Positions 51,444 to 59,843 are shown, counted from the stretch's first letter. The stretch: DNA of 62,931 nucleotides from an uncultured Bacteroidales bacterium (GCA_945487035.1 CALYTI010000009.1:1-62931); one strand, 5' to 3'. The notes: generated by a model not told the origin, from the letters alone. Translations and numbers: made by a program.

Positions 51444-52736
51444 ATGGCAATACTTTCAAGGACACTCCAGGTTATACTCGCTCTCTCGTTGCTTATCATA
51501 GTACACGAGTTCGGACATTTTCTCTTCGCCAAGCTGTTCCGCATCAGGGTGGAGAAATTCTACCTCTTCTTCGACATCAAGGGCAAGGCTCTGCTGCGCT
51601 TCCGCATAGGCGAAACCGAATTCGGCATTGGCTGGCTCCCGTTCGGAGGCTATTGCAAGATTGCCGGAATGGTGGACGAGTCTATGGATATGGACCAGCT
51701 CAAGCGCGAGCCCCAGCCTTGGGAATTCCGCAGCCACCCGGCCTGGCAAAGGCTTCTGGTAATGGCAGGAGGCGTATTATTCAATTTCATATTCGCCATC
51801 ATAGCCTATTGCTCCATACTCGGAATCTGGGGCTCCGCCTATATCCCCAACTCGCAGGCAAGCATCTATCCCAACGAACTGGCCGCCGAAATGGGCTTCA
51901 GGCCGGGGGACCGCATACTTGCGTTGGACGACTATGTGCCGGATGACTTCTCTTCCCTGCAGGCCGACATCGTGCGCAGGGATGTGCGTTTTGCCACCGT
52001 GCTTCGCGGAGATGATACGCTGAAGCTCTACATAGACAGGGCTATGGTTCCCCAGATGCTCGAATCCCCGCTGATGTTCGACCTCGCAATGCCGTTTACC
52101 GTGGATTCGGTTATGAGCGAAAGCAACATGGCGCTGCGCAAGGGGGACGAGATTCTTGCGGTGGCGGGAACGGATACGCGCTTCCTGCAGGACGCAAGGG
52201 GCGTGCTTGCGGACCACGCGGGGCAGGAGGTCAGCGCGACCGTTTCAAGAGACGGCGTTCTGATGGAAATGCCGCTGCAGGTGGATACGCTCGGCAAACT
52301 GGGCATTGCGCTCGGTATGCCGCCGGTCGAGAGGAAGCACTACAATGCGCTGAGCTGCATTCCGGCCGGTCTGAAGCTCGCCGGAAGCACCGTCACAGGC
52401 TATCTGCAGGACCTTAAGATGGTATTCACCCCATCCACAGGGGCCTACAAGTCCGTCGGCAGCTTCATAGCCATAGGTCAGGTGTTCCCGAAGAAATGGG
52501 ACTGGTACCGCTTCCTCAACATAGTTGCTCTGCTCTCCATAATGCTCGGAGTTATGAACCTGATTCCCATTCCGGGTCTGGATGGAGGACATATATTGTT
52601 TACCTTATTTGAGATGATTACCGGACGCAAGCCTTCGGACAAGTTCCTGATGGTGATGCAGATGATTGGTATGGTACTGCTGCTGATGCTGATGGTACTG
52701 GCTTTCGGAAATGACATATCACGATTGATACACTGA
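51444..52736 (+). CDS. rseP: RseP site-2 intramembrane metalloprotease
   Basis: This 430-residue inner-membrane protease has the zinc motif HEFGH in the first TM helix (IVHEFGHFLFAKLF). A PDZ-like periplasmic region spans about 140-310, and the third ligand motif is MNLIPIPGLDGGH near the C-terminus. It cleaves membrane-bound anti-sigma factors or remnant signal peptides. It follows dxr and overlaps the lipoprotein gene by 1 nt. Confidence 0.95.
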   Translation: MAILSRTLQVILALSLLIIVHEFGHFLFAKLFRIRVEKFYLFFDIKGKALLRFRIGETEFGIGWLPFGGYCKIAGMVDESMDMDQLKREPQPWEFRSHPAWQRLLVMAGGVLFNFIFAIIAYCSILGIWGSAYIPNSQASIYPNELAAEMGFRPGDRILALDDYVPDDFSSLQADIVRRDVRFATVLRGDDTLKLYIDRAMVPQMLESPLMFDLAMPFTVDSVMSESNMALRKGDEILAVAGTDTRFLQDARGVLADHAGQEVSATVSRDGVLMEMPLQVDTLGKLGIALGMPPVERKHYNALSCIPAGLKLAGSTVTGYLQDLKMVFTPSTGAYKSVGSFIAIGQVFPKKWDWYRFLNIVALLSIMLGVMNLIPIPGLDGGHILFTLFEMITGRKPSDKFLMVMQMIGMVLLLMLMVLAFGNDISRLIH

Positions 52737-53728
52737 TGCTTATGAAAAGATTCTTTGCTTTCGCGGCCTTCACTCTGCTGCTTATGGGCTGCAAGAACAC
52801 GGCTCCCCTGCTCCCTACCATCAGCGGCAAGGCAGGAGAGGTGCTGGTAGTTATCGAGAAGAATGACTGGGACGGGCAGCTCGGCGAGGATGTGCGCGGG
52901 GTGCTTGCTGACGAGTATCCTTTCCTGCCGGTACAGGAGGCGAGGTACAGCGTGGCCAATGTGAGCCACGGAGGCTTTATCGAGATGTTTCAGGTGCACA
53001 GGAACATAGTGTATTTCGACATCAATCCTCAGGCTGTCAGCACCGGCGTGAAGTTTATGAAGGACAAGTGGGCGACTCCGCAGTGCCTGATTCTGGTGAG
53101 CGCACATACAGTGGAGATGGCGGATTCGCTGTTTCTGGACAAGGCCGATATGATAGTCGAGACCATAGAGCAGGCAGAAAGGGAGCGGGTCATCACTACC
53201 TGCAGGAAATATGAGAACAGGGCTGTATATCAGAAGGTTTCCGAAGTGTTCGGAGGCTCTGTGCACGTTCCTTCAGGCTACAAGCTGCGCAAGATTTCCC
53301 AGGATTTTGCGTGGATTTCAGATGACAAGCAATATACCACCCAGGGCATTTTCGTTTACCGCTATCCTGTCGGGAAGGATGATTTCACTATGGAGAATCT
53401 GGTGAAGAACCGCAACCGTATGCTGAAGGACAATGTGCCCGGGATGTTTGAGGGGACCTATATGATTACCGGCACCTACTGGACTCCGCAGACACGTTTC
53501 CTCAAGTACAAGGGCAGGGATTTCGCCGAGACCCACGGTATGTGGGAGGTCGAGGGAGACTTTATGGGAGGTCCTTTCGTGTCCCACGCTTTCTACTCCC
53601 CTGACGGGAAATATATCGTGGTTGCAGACGCCTGGGTTTATGCTCCGAAGTACGACAAGCGCCAGTATTTGAGGCAGACGGAGTCACTTCTCTACTCCTG
53701 GGAATGGGTGAAAGAAAAAGAAAATTAA
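52736..53728 (+). CDS. DUF4837 family lipoprotein
   Basis: This 330-residue lipoprotein has the signal FAFAAFTLLLMGC. The recognisable DUF4837 pattern begins GEVLVVIEKNDWDGQLGEDV near residue 35, then has FEGTYMITGTYWTPQTRFLK and GGPFVSHAFYSPDGKYIVV. It is found with rseP and dxr in many Bacteroidota, suggesting an envelope function, but no activity is known to me. ATG 52736 overlaps the rseP stop (TGATG); ATG 52742 is equally possible and gives a more compact signal. Confidence 0.8.
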   Translation: MLMKRFFAFAAFTLLLMGCKNTAPLLPTISGKAGEVLVVIEKNDWDGQLGEDVRGVLADEYPFLPVQEARYSVANVSHGGFIEMFQVHRNIVYFDINPQAVSTGVKFMKDKWATPQCLILVSAHTVEMADSLFLDKADMIVETIEQAERERVITTCRKYENRAVYQKVSEVFGGSVHVPSGYKLRKISQDFAWISDDKQYTTQGIFVYRYPVGKDDFTMENLVKNRNRMLKDNVPGMFEGTYMITGTYWTPQTRFLKYKGRDFAETHGMWEVEGDFMGGPFVSHAFYSPDGKYIVVADAWVYAPKYDKRQYLRQTESLLYSWEWVKEKEN

Positions 53729-53736
53729 AGTTTTCT

Positions 53737-53767
53737 ATTGCCAAACCAAAAATTCTTTTTATCTTTG
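53737..53767 (+). promoter_or_regulatory. Promoter of tRNA-Glu/rpsT/tRNA-Pro
   Basis: ATTG (53737-53740), 19-nt spacer, TATCTTTG (53760-53767). The start would be near 53774, just ahead of tRNA-Glu. Confidence 0.7.
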
Positions 53768-53776
53768 CAATCCCTT

Positions 53777-53848
53777 GGTGGGTTCGTATAACGGCTAGTA
53801 CTCAAGATTTTCATTCTTGCAATAGGAGTTCGATTCTCCTACCCACTA
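53777..53848 (+). tRNA. tRNA-Glu(UUC)
   Basis: A 72-nt cloverleaf: acceptor GGTGGGT / ACCCACT with one G-T pair and discriminator A. The anticodon stem CAAGA / TCTTG surrounds the loop TTTTCAT, giving anticodon UUC. The T-loop is GTTCGATTC. CCA is not encoded. rpsT follows by 23 nt. Confidence 0.95.
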
Positions 53849-53871
53849 CGAAAAAATAAAAAAATAAAATA

Positions 53872-54126
53872 ATGGCAAACACAGCTTCAGCAGAAAAAGC
53901 AGCTCGCCAGGGCGAGAGGCGCAGATTGCATAACAGGTATTATGCAAAAACAACAAGGAACGCGATTCGCGATATTCGCAATACTACAGACAAGGCCGCA
54001 GCACAGGCAGCAGCTCCAGCAGTATTCGCAAAAATCGATAAGCTTGCAAAGATTGGCCTTATCCACAAGAATAAGGCAGCTAATCTGAAAAGCGGAATTC
54101 AGGTTTACATCAACAAGCTTGCATAA
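53872..54126 (+). CDS. rpsT: 30S ribosomal protein S20
   Basis: This 84-residue basic helical protein has the typical start [20 protein letters not shown] and ends in VYINKLA, the length usual for bacterial S20. It binds 16S rRNA early in 30S assembly. The gene lies between tRNA-Glu and tRNA-Pro with no promoter or terminator between them, so the mRNA must be released by tRNA processing. Confidence 0.96.
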   Translation: MANTASAEKAARQGERRRLHNRYYAKTTRNAIRDIRNTTDKAAAQAAAPAVFAKIDKLAKIGLIHKNKAANLKSGIQVYINKLA

Positions 54127-54144
54127 CCGCAAGCTTTTTTTCTT

Positions 54145-54217
54145 CGAGAAGTAGCGCAGTTGGTAGCGCACTACGTTCGGGACGTAGGGGTCGGGCGTTC
54201 GAGTCGCCTCTTCTCGA
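54145..54217 (+). tRNA. tRNA-Pro(CGG)
   Basis: The acceptor is CGAGAAG / CTTCTCG with discriminator A, and the D-arm is GCGCAGTTGGTAGCGC. The anticodon stem CTACG / CGTAG surrounds TTCGGGA, giving anticodon CGG. The T-loop is GTTCGAGTC. It is the second proline tRNA in the window (UGG at 12593). Confidence 0.95.
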
Positions 54218-54218
54218 C

Positions 54219-54245
54219 AAAAAGTCCACCGCGGTGGGCTTTTTT
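54219..54245 (+). terminator. Terminator after tRNA-Pro(CGG)
   Basis: AAGTCCACC / GGTGGGCTT stem with a GC loop and a T6 run directly after the tRNA. Confidence 0.85.
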
Positions 54246-54277
54246 GTATTTTGCCTTTTTCATATCTTTGCGAACCT

Positions 54278-55468
54278 ATGAATCCGGAACTGCAAATTCT
54301 TGCCTTCCCGCTGTCGCTGATTGCGGCGGCCATTATGTTCGTGGTCATACTCCTGTTCCCTAAGAAATCTTTCAGGCTGGCCAGCCTTGGAGTACTTGCC
54401 CTTCTTGCCGTGGGCTTTGCGGTGCTTGGCTGCCTGAAGCCGGACCCGAAACTGGTGTTTTGGATGGTACCTGCGATGCTTGCCGCCATCTTTCTTTGCG
54501 GAGTTGCCGCGAGGGATGCCATACGCAGCCGGCAGAACCTCAGTTTCACATTGAGCCACCTGGGGTTGTGCGTTTTGCTCGCCAGCTCGGTATTTGCGGC
54601 ACCGGACTGCATTTCGACGGGCATTATTCTCGAAAAGGACAAGCCTTCGCAGCTTACTGAAGATGGCGTACCTCTGCCTTTTGAGCTTACTTTGAGAGAG
54701 GTGGGTACTGAGTATCACGAAGGCACACAGCTGCCAAAGCAGTACCGGTGCACTATTGACATAAACTCTGAGACGCGGCAAATCAGCGTGAACCACCCCA
54801 CCCTGCACAAGGGCTGGCTGCTGTATCTGTCGGATTTCGACAGGCAGGATGGCCGGAGGGCGCTGCTTCGCGCGGTGCGGGACCCTTCCATCCCGGGGGT
54901 GCTGCTCGGTATGGTGATGCTGCTTGCGGCTGCCGTTCTGGGGCTCAAGCGAAGCTGGCGCTCCCGGCTCGTGCTGCCGGCCCTGCTCATCCTGGCGCTG
55001 GTTTTTACGCTGGTGTCCGTCTCGCGCATACGCTTCGGCACCCTGCCTCCGGCCCTTCGCAGTTTCTGGTTTGCTCCGCACCTGATAGTCTATATGCTGG
55101 CCTATGCAGCGCTTGCGCTAAGCATAATATGCTCCCTTGCCGCTTTCTTCCCGCGTTTTTCCAAGCTCGGGGCGCTGGCAAGGCCTCTGCTCGAAAGCTC
55201 GTCAAGCCTCATTCTTATGGGCATAATCTTCGGCTCCATCTGGGCTCAGCTCAGCTGGGGCGACTATTGGGCCTGGGATGCCAAGGAATGCTGGGCTGCG
55301 GCGACATATCTCCTAACCCTTTGCGCCACTCACCTGCCCCCGAAGCACTCGCGCGCTGCCTTCCTTGCGGCGGCCCTGCTCTCCTTCGCGGCTATGCAGA
55401 TGACCTGGTACGGCGTGAACCTGCTGCCTTCGGCACAAAGCAGTATGCATACATATAATACCAAATGA
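54278..55468 (+). CDS. Fused ResB-like/CcsA cytochrome c biogenesis protein
   Basis: This inner-membrane protein of 396 residues has several N-terminal TM helices. A periplasmic ResB-like segment contains ISVNHPTLHKGWLLYLSDFD, near 175-195. A CcsA domain follows with the haem-handling WWD-type motif WGDYWAWDAKECWAA and flanking His residues (FAPHLIVYML, CATHLPPKHS). The motif has Ala where Pro is usual (WDPKE). It should deliver haem for cytochrome c maturation (system II). ATG 54278 follows a TATCTTTG box (54263-54270). The next gene encodes a multihaem cytochrome that needs this machinery. Confidence 0.85.
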   Translation: MNPELQILAFPLSLIAAAIMFVVILLFPKKSFRLASLGVLALLAVGFAVLGCLKPDPKLVFWMVPAMLAAIFLCGVAARDAIRSRQNLSFTLSHLGLCVLLASSVFAAPDCISTGIILEKDKPSQLTEDGVPLPFELTLREVGTEYHEGTQLPKQYRCTIDINSETRQISVNHPTLHKGWLLYLSDFDRQDGRRALLRAVRDPSIPGVLLGMVMLLAAAVLGLKRSWRSRLVLPALLILALVFTLVSVSRIRFGTLPPALRSFWFAPHLIVYMLAYAALALSIICSLAAFFPRFSKLGALARPLLESSSSLILMGIIFGSIWAQLSWGDYWAWDAKECWAAATYLLTLCATHLPPKHSRAAFLAAALLSFAAMQMTWYGVNLLPSAQSSMHTYNTK

Positions 55469-56814
55469 ATATGAAACGCAAATTAACCATTATCCTTGCA
55501 GTACTTGTGGCTATTGCCGCAGTCATTGTCGGTGTAAGAATCCGCTTCAACGAACCGCTTCCGAAAGGTTCGCAGGACGAGCAGGTCAAAGCAATACTCG
55601 AGCGCAGCGACTGTCTGGTCTGCCACAGTCAGGAGCCTTCACTTCCTTTTTACGCAAAGTTGCCGGTAATCGGCCCTATGATGGACGGCCATATCACGGC
55701 GGGCTACAGGTTCCTTGACCTGGGAAGCGAGCTGGAGAATGCCGACGGGATGAGCGAAGCTGCTCTCAGCAAGCTCGAACACGCGGTGACCTACTCGACT
55801 ATGCCTATACACGAGTACAGGATGATACACTGGACCAGCGGTCTCAACAAGGCTGAGAAGGAGCTGCTGAGTTCGTGGATTGTCGAAAAGCAGAGCTGTG
55901 AGCAGATGATTCAGCCGATTGCTTCCCGTGTGGAATACGATGAGGCCAAGGCCGAGCTGGGAGAGAGAATGTTCAATGACACGGCTCTTTCGCTTGACGG
56001 TACCATCAGCTGCGCCACCTGCCACGTGCTTGAGGATGGCGGTGCCGACCACGAGGACGAAAGAGTTTCCGAAGGAATATACGGGCTGAAGGGCGGAGTT
56101 AATGCACCTACCGTTTACAATGCAGAATACAATCTGCGCCAGTTCTGGAACGGAAGGGCCGCCGACCTTGCCGAGCAGGCGGCAGGTCCTATTACCAACC
56201 CTGTGGAGATGGGTACTCAGACTCTGGAGAATGTGGTCGAGAGGCTTATGGCCGATAAGGCACTGGTTTCGGAGTTTGCGATGCTGTATCCTGGAGAAGG
56301 GCTTACCGGAGAGACTCTCTGTCACGCAATTGCAGAGTTTGAGAGGACACTGATTACTCCGGACAGCCGTTTTGACCGGTATCTTCGCGGCGATGAGTCG
56401 GCACTGAGCGAATTGGAGAAGAAGGGCTGGGAGGAGTTTCAGGAGAATTCCTGCGCGGCCTGCCATTTCGGTGCTGCACTTGGAGGAAGGAATTTCGAGT
56501 ATGTGGATGTGCACGGGGATTATTTTGCAGACAGGGACCCGGCGATTGAGTACAATGCTGATGACGAGGGACTTAAGGGTTTCTCTCTCAGGGATGAGGA
56601 TTTGCACAAGTTCAAGGTGCCGATTCTGAGGAATATCGATTTGACCGCTCCGTATTTCCACGACGGTTCTATGCAGACTCTTGAGGATGCTGTTCGCGCT
56701 ATGGCAAAGTATGAACTCGGGAAGAAGCTAAGCAAGGGCGAGCTTGAGTCCATTGTTGCCTTCCTACACACCCTCACCGGTGTCAATCCGCACCTCGCGG
56801 TTTCCGCTCAGTAG
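55465..56814 (+). CDS. Triheme cytochrome c peroxidase (MauG/CcpA family)
   Basis: This 449-residue periplasmic protein is anchored by an N-terminal TM helix (about 7-25). Three haem-binding motifs are visible: CLVCH near residue 50, CATCH near 180 and CAACH near 332. The last two belong to the di-haem peroxidase core (NAPTVYNAEYNLRQFWNGRA; FKVPILRNIDLTAPYFHDGS). The first belongs to an extra N-terminal haem domain. It reduces hydrogen peroxide using electrons from the quinol or cytochrome pool. It overlaps the CcsA fusion gene by 4 nt (ATGA). Confidence 0.9.
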   Translation: MNMKRKLTIILAVLVAIAAVIVGVRIRFNEPLPKGSQDEQVKAILERSDCLVCHSQEPSLPFYAKLPVIGPMMDGHITAGYRFLDLGSELENADGMSEAALSKLEHAVTYSTMPIHEYRMIHWTSGLNKAEKELLSSWIVEKQSCEQMIQPIASRVEYDEAKAELGERMFNDTALSLDGTISCATCHVLEDGGADHEDERVSEGIYGLKGGVNAPTVYNAEYNLRQFWNGRAADLAEQAAGPITNPVEMGTQTLENVVERLMADKALVSEFAMLYPGEGLTGETLCHAIAEFERTLITPDSRFDRYLRGDESALSELEKKGWEEFQENSCAACHFGAALGGRNFEYVDVHGDYFADRDPAIEYNADDEGLKGFSLRDEDLHKFKVPILRNIDLTAPYFHDGSMQTLEDAVRAMAKYELGKKLSKGELESIVAFLHTLTGVNPHLAVSAQ

Positions 56815-56897
56815 TTTCGTTGGCTTTTGCTGGGGGGTCTGCCCCCGAATGTCCCCTTGTCCCGCAGTCGGGTGGGGCTGCCGTAGGGCCTGGGGGC

Positions 56898-57045
56898 TTG
56901 TTCCAAATCGTTTTGGGATTCACCCCTCTTAGAATGCGCTCTACGGCCTATAAATCCCAAAACGACGGATTTTTGCCCCGTTTTGGGATTTACCCATCGC
57001 AGAGAGCATTGCAGGGCATGCAAATCCCAAAACGATTTGGAACAA
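56898..57045. repeat. 148-bp double-hairpin element, family R148, copy A
   Basis: The ends are TTGTTCCAAATCGTTTTGGG and its complement. Inside are two hairpins, each formed by CGTTTTGGGAT and ATCCCAAAACG, separated by a short acggatttttgcc spacer. The copy at 59620-59767 has the same length and roughly 90 percent identity. On its left side a 29-bp GC-rich arm (56869-56897) matches, inverted, the right flank of copy B. It lies between the convergent peroxidase and ispE genes, typical of REP-like elements. Confidence 0.85.
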
Positions 57046-57050
57046 CTGCA

Positions 57051-57809
57051 CTATTTTTCAAAAATACCGAAAACTGCACTGCCGCTTCCGGTCATTGATG
57101 CGTAGAGTGCACCCTCGTTGTAGAGCTGCTGTTTCAATGCGGCTATTTCCGGATGGGAAGGGAAGACGCTTGCTTCAAAATCATTGACAACCTTGCCTTT
57201 CCACTGTGTAATCGGTTGAGCCAACGCATCGCGCAACTGCACCTCCGGTATGTGTGGGTGTATGCCGCGATATGCTTCTGCTGTGCTGATATGCGAGCCC
57301 TCGGGAATCTCGAGAAGAATCTCATAGTCGCTCAGGTCTATGGATGCCGGTGTCAGGATTTCACCACGCCCGCTTCCCCATTGCGGTGTGTTGCATATAA
57401 AGAAAGCGCAATCCGAGCCTAGGCGGCCGGCGAGCTGCTCCAGAGTGCCGTTGGAAAGGTTAAGCCCGTAAAGTGATGATATCATTTTGAGTGCAAGGGC
57501 ACAGTCGGACGAGCCGCCGCCGAGGCCCGCACCCACAGGGATTCCCTTCCTAATACGAATGGACACGGGACCTATGCCGTATTCGTCGCGAAGCAGACGC
57601 CATGCTTTTGCTGTGAGGTCATCAAGAGGGTCCCAATCTGCACCTTCAATCGCAATGGAGAAGGCTTCGGCTTTGTTGATTTCCAGCACATCATTCCATT
57701 TGCATCCTGTCAGAGGATAGAACAGTGTGTCCAAATCGTGATATCCGTCCTCCCTTTTGCGGAGAACGCAGAGGCCGATATTGATTTTCGGGTAAGCAAC
57801 AGCTTTCAT
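57051..57809 (-). CDS. ispE: 4-diphosphocytidyl-2-C-methyl-D-erythritol kinase
   Basis: This GHMP kinase of 252 residues belongs to the MEP isoprenoid pathway. The N-terminus is AYPKINIGLCVLRKREDGYHDL (catalytic Lys region). The ATP-binding loop is PVGAGLGGGSSDCALAL, and the C-terminal GHMP motif is MTGSGSAVFGIF. ATG 57809 overlaps the queH stop (ATGA). It ends 5 bp from repeat copy A, so its transcript may terminate in that hairpin. Confidence 0.93.
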   Translation of the reverse strand: MKAVAYPKINIGLCVLRKREDGYHDLDTLFYPLTGCKWNDVLEINKAEAFSIAIEGADWDPLDDLTAKAWRLLRDEYGIGPVSIRIRKGIPVGAGLGGGSSDCALALKMISSLYGLNLSNGTLEQLAGRLGSDCAFFICNTPQWGSGRGEILTPASIDLSDYEILLEIPEGSHISTAEAYRGIHPHIPEVQLRDALAQPITQWKGKVVNDFEASVFPSHPEIAALKQQLYNEGALYASMTGSGSAVFGIFEK

Positions 57810-58429
57810 ATCTTCGGTTTTGAGAACTCGCATCCGCAGAAAGTCTGGTTGTAGAATCCGAGTTCTTTTATCAATTCATTGCGGCGGGGCTGCAGACCGC
57901 CTTTGCGCCAGTTCATATTCCACCAGACGATGCTGCTTCGTGCGCAGGCGTCGCGCCCCGCCGCATCCACCTGTTCGATACTTTTCCATCGCGATGATGC
58001 CAGGGAAGTGGTCAGAACCGAATAGCCGTTTGCTGCGGCATAGTCCGCTGCCCTCTGGAGACGGAAACGGAAGCACTCCAGACATCGGGAGCCCCTTTCG
58101 GGTGCATCTTCCCTGCCTTGGGCAACCTCGGCAAGCCATAGTTCGTGGTTGTAGTCATCATCCACATACTCCACTCCCAGCAGTTCACAATAGCGTTTGA
58201 GCTCTGTCTTGCGGAGTTCGTATTCTTCACGCGGGGTAATGTTGGAGTTTGAGAAGAATACCAAAGGTCGAATATCATTGAGCACCATTACCTCCAATAT
58301 TGCACTGCAGCACGGTGCACAGCACGCGTGCAGCAGCACCTTTCCTTCCGGTGCTGTAAGTTTCATCTCCGGGCCATTCCCGGGAAGTTTGCAGATAGAG
58401 TCATACATTACGGGTGTAAATGTACTCAT
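57806..58429 (-). CDS. queH: Epoxyqueuosine reductase QueH
   Basis: This 207-residue protein of the DUF208/QueH family performs the last step of queuosine synthesis (reduction of epoxyqueuosine in tRNA). The Cys-rich metal sites are LLHACCAPCCSAIL, SRCLECFRFRLQ and FCGCEFS. An S-N-x-N-I motif (FFSNSNITPREEY) is also typical. The catalytic region after the second motif (TTSLASSRWKS) is conserved. I chose ATG 58429; starts at 58477 or 58366 are possible. It is translationally coupled to ispE. Confidence 0.9.
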   Translation of the reverse strand: MSTFTPVMYDSICKLPGNGPEMKLTAPEGKVLLHACCAPCCSAILEVMVLNDIRPLVFFSNSNITPREEYELRKTELKRYCELLGVEYVDDDYNHELWLAEVAQGREDAPERGSRCLECFRFRLQRAADYAAANGYSVLTTSLASSRWKSIEQVDAAGRDACARSSIVWWNMNWRKGGLQPRRNELIKELGFYNQTFCGCEFSKPKI

Positions 58430-58490
58430 TTTTTGGCAGACTGTACAAATCAGTTGTTCTATGATAGCAAAGAGCAAGGAAGCCGTAAGC

Positions 58491-58531
58491 AGTAAAGTAT
58501 CGCCCTACATTGGGACAAGGGCGGGTTTACT
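58491..58531. other. Hairpin upstream of the RAYT-like gene
   Basis: AGTAAA and CGCCCT (58491-58496, 58501-58506) pair with AGGGCG and TTTACT (58518-58523, 58526-58531), leaving small internal bulges. It lies about 95 bp before the transposase-like gene. It could be a REP-like hairpin recognised by that protein, or an RNA structure in its leader. Confidence 0.35.
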
Positions 58532-58624
58532 CTTGGTAAATCGCTGATATACAATTTATTAAATAATTATTTCCGATGGAGGAATATTCAAAAACTCTTG
58601 CTATATTGCTCAAAAAACAGCACT

Positions 58625-59572
58625 ATGCTTGACAGAAAAACTATGGCCGAAGACTTAGGCTTGAACATCAGATTTACTAAAGGGCAAGAGATTCCGGTTC
58701 GCAATTGCTGGCATTTCAGCACGGACGGCAATGCCATTGACGGGATTTTCTTTGAAAGATTGGATTTCGTAGTCGGAATGAACAGAATCTATATGGTGAA
58801 GCAAAACTATGAATGTGTGATTCTGGCATTCTGCCTTATGGACAATCATCTTCATTTCGTTCTCTATGGAGAATTCGATGAGTGCAACAGGTTTATGCAC
58901 GAATATGTCCGGAGAACATCAATTTTCATAAACTCAGGACACGGTCAGGAAAAACATCTTTCAAAGGTGCCTATTCACTACCAGACAATAGACACTCAAA
59001 GGTACTTGAAGACTGCAATTTGTTATGTCATCAAGAACCCACCTGTTGCCGGGTTGCCATATACATTCTATGATTATCCTTGGTCCAGTGGGGCGCTGTA
59101 TTTCAGAAAGAGAGATGAATGGACGACACCAAAATGGGCAAGTGATGTAATGAATAGATCATCCTCACTTAAATACATGAATGTACGACGCATATTTAGG
59201 CAGGATACCGTAGAGTTTGATGTTGGAATGGTTGGAGAAATAGTCTTTCCAGGAGAATATGTCGATGTCTGTACGGTTGAAAGCCTATTTAAAACCGAAA
59301 GAAGTTATATCTATTTCATGAATAATGCCAGGGAATATGAAGTTGAGAGCAAAGGAGGTGACATTTCCAGACTCAGTATTCCTGATAGCGAATTGGTACA
59401 ACATAAGCGAGAGTTATGCCAGCGGTATTTTGGCGTTGAGAGTACCAGAACATTAAGTACGGACAAAAGGCTATTCCTGTGTAGAGTCCTAAAATCTCAG
59501 TACAATTGTTCAAATAAACAACTTGCACGCATTTGTGGATTAAAGTATTCCGAGGTAATGGGAATGATATAG
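58625..59572 (+). CDS. RAYT-like Y1/HUH transposase (IS200-like fold)
   Basis: This protein of 315 residues has a Y1_Tnp domain. Counting from the TTG at 58598, the HUH motif is in FCLMDNHLHFVLYG (His84 and His86), and the catalytic Tyr is probably in AICYVIKNPPVAGL (Tyr143). YPWSSGALYF follows, as in REP-associated tyrosine transposases. The C-terminal 150 residues end in a helix-turn-helix-like KQLARICGLKYSEVMGMI. No IS200/IS605 ends or tnpB gene accompany it, so it looks like a single-copy, domesticated RAYT. Two 148-bp palindromic elements flank its neighbourhood, one 47 bp downstream. ATG 58625 is the first ATG of the frame. Confidence 0.75.
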   Translation: MLDRKTMAEDLGLNIRFTKGQEIPVRNCWHFSTDGNAIDGIFFERLDFVVGMNRIYMVKQNYECVILAFCLMDNHLHFVLYGEFDECNRFMHEYVRRTSIFINSGHGQEKHLSKVPIHYQTIDTQRYLKTAICYVIKNPPVAGLPYTFYDYPWSSGALYFRKRDEWTTPKWASDVMNRSSSLKYMNVRRIFRQDTVEFDVGMVGEIVFPGEYVDVCTVESLFKTERSYIYFMNNAREYEVESKGGDISRLSIPDSELVQHKRELCQRYFGVESTRTLSTDKRLFLCRVLKSQYNCSNKQLARICGLKYSEVMGMI

Positions 59573-59619
59573 TATGGCTGCTGGATTGATGTATTCTTTT
59601 TGACAAGCTACACTAACAG

Positions 59620-59767
59620 TTGTTCCAAATCGTTTTGGGATTCACCCCCTACAGAATGCGCTCTAAGGCATATAAATCCCAAAACGACGGATTTTTGCCA
59701 CGTTTTGGGATTCGCCCCTCTCAGAGAGCTTTGCAGGGCATGCAAATCCCAAAACGATTTGGAACAA
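59620..59767. repeat. 148-bp double-hairpin element, family R148, copy B
   Basis: Same structure and orientation as copy A (56898-57045), beginning 47 bp after the RAYT-like stop codon. The 29 bp to its right (59768-59796, core CCAGGCCCTACGGCAGCC) are the exact reverse complement of the left flank of copy A. Confidence 0.85.
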
Positions 59768-59843
59768 GCCCCCAGGCCCTACGGCAGCCCCACCCGGCTG
59801 CGCCTCAATGGTGGGGTCAGCCTGTGGCCGTAACTGGGATGTG

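Noticed and set aside
56898..59767. CRISPR array or tRNA-like RNA as explanation for the repeats in this region
   Set aside because: Only two copies 2.6 kb apart, internal palindromes, no spacers of constant size and no cas genes.
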